64,000 bases of DNA, taken from positions 211,346,546 to 211,410,545 of the forward strand of contig NC_080670.1 in NCBI RefSeq assembly GCF_030247195.1, in the 5' to 3' direction. Made by a program: the position numbers and the translations under genes. The notes under the pieces were generated by a model. The model was not told the DNA's origin and did no database searches. It saw only the letters and a list, made by a program, of their open reading frames with translations. Shown in pieces: positions 61,379-64,000 of the stretch (the first letter of the stretch is position 1; each line of letters opens with the position of its first letter). This DNA is from Topomyia yanbarensis (taxonomy: Eukaryota > Arthropoda > Insecta > Diptera > Culicidae).

Positions 61379-61891
61379 TTATTTTCTACCATCAACCTTC
61401 CCGCAGCTGTCGTTTGCCCGGACTCGTTCAGCCTGCTCAAACCGGCCTGGATCCTCCCCGTTCAGTATCAACTCCCGAATTCGGCCCTGTTTCCACAAGT
61501 GCCACAAATTGGCCTCTCGTACCCGGGCCTCGACTGTAAAGCGATCGTCGTGCTGTTGTTGACTGGTGGATCTGTTGTTAGGGGGCGCTTTCTCCAGTTT
61601 GGACGATTCATGCGGCTGCAGTTGCTTCGGGGTGCTGAAATTGCTTGACAACAAGCTCGCCTTCGGCGGTGAATCACCAATATACTTGAAGATCTGTCGT
61701 TCGGGGTAACCAGCACTATCACCACGACCGGTAAAAAGTCTAGCCATTTGTTCCTCTAGCTCAAGGACACGGTTTTCCAAAGCCTGAATCTGATGAGAGT
61801 AATCCGGAAGCAAGACGTCGGATTCGTCCCTTAGTAGTTCCTCCGTCAGTGGGACCTTCTTTCGCAACGGTTCACTGGCGTTTAGTTCCAT
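61379..61891 (-). CDS. uncharacterised coiled-coil protein, 170 aa
   Basis: An unbroken minus-strand frame from ATG (61,891) to TAA (61,379), with codon usage that looks coding. AATAAA overlaps the stop. Predicted features by eye: an acidic/basic N-terminus (MELNASEPLRKKVPLTEELL), a coiled-coil heptad stretch at about residues 31-52 (HQIQALENRVLELEEQMARL), a polar Ser/Pro/Gln-rich middle, and a C-terminal charged helix (VREANLWHLWKQGRIRELIL, then NGEDPGRFEQAERV). I do not recognise the family. An acceptor-like TGTTTTAG lies 29 bp before the ATG, so a 5' exon may exist. It is on the same strand as scalloped and would be nested in or upstream of it. It could also be an exon of a larger gene. 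Confidence 0.55.
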   Translation of the reverse strand: MELNASEPLRKKVPLTEELLRDESDVLLPDYSHQIQALENRVLELEEQMARLFTGRGDSAGYPERQIFKYIGDSPPKASLLSSNFSTPKQLQPHESSKLEKAPPNNRSTSQQQHDDRFTVEARVREANLWHLWKQGRIRELILNGEDPGRFEQAERVRANDSCGKVDGRK

Positions 61892-61919
61892 TTTTTGTGT
61901 CTGCGGAATCACTCTAAAA

Positions 61920-64000
61920 CATTTTATGTGAATGACAGATGCTCAAACTGGAGCAATTTATCGGAGCCTACTGTGATTATGTTTCGCTTCGCGCGTATAT
62001 AGCTATCAAAAGTAAAGTCCCTCCAGTAAGAGTCTGGACAGGAATAAAAAGGCGGTCAGATTTCTGCTCTATCATACACGTCAAATGCATCTTAGTCCGA
62101 ACTCTCATCAAAACTCTAGTAACGAGATCTTGGTCCGCCACGACTTATAACGGTATCCGTGTAGTCCGATTCGACTGATTAGTTACTTTCCTAAATGGAA
62201 GAGGTACGTACCACAATGAAGAAGCAGAAACACAGAACAAATGACCGATCACGTCCGTGTTACTGTCCGCAACCTAACCCAGAACCTGTCATCAGCAGTT
62301 ATATACATAGCGATTATCGTATCGTCGTTTTCCTACATAGTTTGCCCCCTCCCTCGGAACACACCTCACAGTTTTTCACAGTGATTGACCACTATTATAA
62401 GCGCAGCTGCGGACAACATAAACTAATATATGTTTGTACCTCTACTGTCACGCGGCAAGTGTTCCATCAAGTGGTCCCGCATGCTGTCAGCAGTGCCAGG
62501 TCTCCGCACAGGCGTGAAGGTGTGTGCGCGTAAATAATCGCATTACTCCAGGCCGAGGGGTTTGTTTAGTTTCGCAGCTTTTCTAGGGTTTCTAGGGAGG
62601 ATGGAGATGGGTGCTCGAATCCAAACCAACTACGACTGGATGAAAAACACTGGACTGGACAAACCAGTTTTGGGTAGGTTTGTTTTCAAACTGTGCTAAG
62701 CTGTGCTCACTCCGCACTTCCCCGCGGAGCGCTGCAGTAGATTCGGGAGGCCACAGCAGGGTTTCAAAAGTTTTCTTTCTTTTGCTGGCCTACTATCTTC
62801 GGCTAAGCTGATCAAGCGCTTGACTTAATGGTCGATTAGAAGGGGGGGGGGGGGGGCGGTGAGAAGGTACACGATTAAATTATTTGCGCTGGCTTGGGTG
62901 AATTTGTTGATTGAAAGCGAAACTAATTGGATGATTGTTCGGCGAGTTGGGCTGACAATTATGGCATTTTGTTTGGTTTACGTTGTGGCCATAATGTTTG
63001 TTAAGAGGCCTCATTTGAACACTGTTTCGGCTAGTTATTGCAGAGAATCAGCGGTAGCTTTTTTCTGCAGTGGCAGTCATTGGAGATTTTTAGGCATCCA
63101 CGATTACTTCGATGTGAAGAATACTCCAGGGAAGTCACTTGGGACCGTTGATCTTTCTGCTTTACTTAAATGTCGTTCATCTAGTGCTGGAAACTCGACG
63201 TCTGTCAGTCTACTATTCAAGCAATAAAAAACGACAGCTAACAGAGCCAAATACATACAGAGCCATTTACGATAAATACAGTAACAAGAGAATTCTGAAT
63301 CAATCTCTGCACAGTATCAACCTTAATAAACTGAAAAGCGAACAATTTCCAAAATCACCGCATGTTATCACAAGCAATAATTTATGATTAAATAAAACAC
63401 GCGATAAAAGTGGTAATATACAAATATAAATTTGCCAAAAACGGCACAAAAATGACAGAAAATGCAATAATTGCTAATGATGATGGTTTTAAGATAAAAG
63501 TGAATAGCAGTGGGCGCAAATTACTTCCTGGAGGAGACAGTTATGCTAACCAACAGCCAGTCACGAAACCAACTCAGTTTCGAAATTTTATTGATATCTG
63601 AACTCAAGGCTGGCTCTATACAAAACACGTGTGGCATGAAATAGAAAACATTGAACCGACCCTGAAATTTTTTTTTATCGGTTTGAATTGCCATTCATAC
63701 CCAGCTTTTTTCTCCACCACTTAGTGTTGACATACTATGTTTCCTCCTAAAATGTTTTCATCAAAAAGGGGATAAAGTACTAGAAGCTAGAAGATTTTAC
63801 TTAGTTCATTTCAAATATTCTAAACGACTGAAAAATTTACAATAAATATTTGAAGACAACAAAGTTACATCACAATTGTCCACCATTGGCTGAAATTGTC
63901 TCTGGCAGCACTGCTACAGAGATTTTCTCCGACAGAAAGGTTGAAATTCCGAAAACGACTTGATTACAATCAGACAGTTCAGTTGATGTTGCACTAAGGA
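61920..64000. other. unassigned sequence
   Basis: No gene supported over the last 2 kb. A G homopolymer of about 14 lies at 62,840-62,856. Short frames at 62,195-62,533 and 62,859-63,601 show no known motif. Confidence 0.4.

Noticed and set aside
62100..62170. Minus-strand promoter (TCAGTC initiator with AGTCGTG downstream element) for the 61.4-61.9 kb frame
   Set aside because: The two motifs are present, but their spacing (+32) does not fit the fixed +28 position required of a downstream promoter element, and there is no supporting TATA.

Overview
The window looks like a piece of a large, repeat-swollen dipteran genome, most probably a culicine (Aedes-type) mosquito. This is an inference from three things: two exons of a scalloped/TEAD transcription factor gene, the mix of small inverted-repeat transposons (hAT-like, Harbinger-like, Tc1/mariner remnants, a non-LTR remnant), and very long introns full of simple-sequence arrays. 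Nothing prokaryotic or viral was recognised.

Host genes. The one host gene I can name is scalloped (sd), on the minus strand. One exon (20,094-20,224) encodes the second half of the TEA DNA-binding domain. The next exon (19,693-19,992) encodes the conserved MAGMTSAQIV-type segment followed by His-, Pro- and Ser-rich tracts. The C-terminal Yki-binding exons are not seen in the 19.7 kb to the left, and the first TEA exon was not found to the right. So both sides appear to be long intron, and much of the window is probably intron or upstream DNA of sd. A second likely coding block lies at 61,379-61,891 (minus; 170 aa, coiled coil, no family recognised).

Mobile DNA. At 3,760-8,022 two inverted copies of a roughly 1.9 kb TIR element lie tail to tail with a TTAAA junction, and the right arm carries its own nested MITEs. 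At 52,324-57,212 there is a PIF/Harbinger transposon with both expected genes: a transposase, and convergent to it a four-exon Myb/SANT-like partner. It carries two different pairs of long terminal inverted repeats in interleaved order. The transposase keeps its DDE residues, but its intron donor reads GG where GT is expected. Smaller MITEs lie at 5,939-6,214, 6,815-7,108, 10,101-10,394, 28,120-28,910 and 58,147-58,252. Decayed coding remnants of a non-LTR element (about 10.4-11.9 kb) and of mariner-type transposases (about 13.1-13.7 kb plus; 17.8-19.3 kb minus) complete the set.

Tandem and low-complexity DNA. A strongly T-biased tract runs from about 21.7 to 34.3 kb. Embedded in it are a 7-bp array (24.2-25.3 kb), a (TA)n tract (27.3-27.5 kb) and a succession of 8-bp arrays (31.1-34.2 kb). 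A 7-bp array of about 2.9 kb lies at 41.6-44.5 kb, and a 17-bp array at 49.3-50.5 kb with degenerate outliers on both sides. Old degenerate arrays lie at 37.5-38.75 kb and at 50.85-52.3/57.2-59.5 kb; the latter is one array split by the Harbinger insertion. The very long open frames inside the arrays follow from periods not divisible by three and are not genes.
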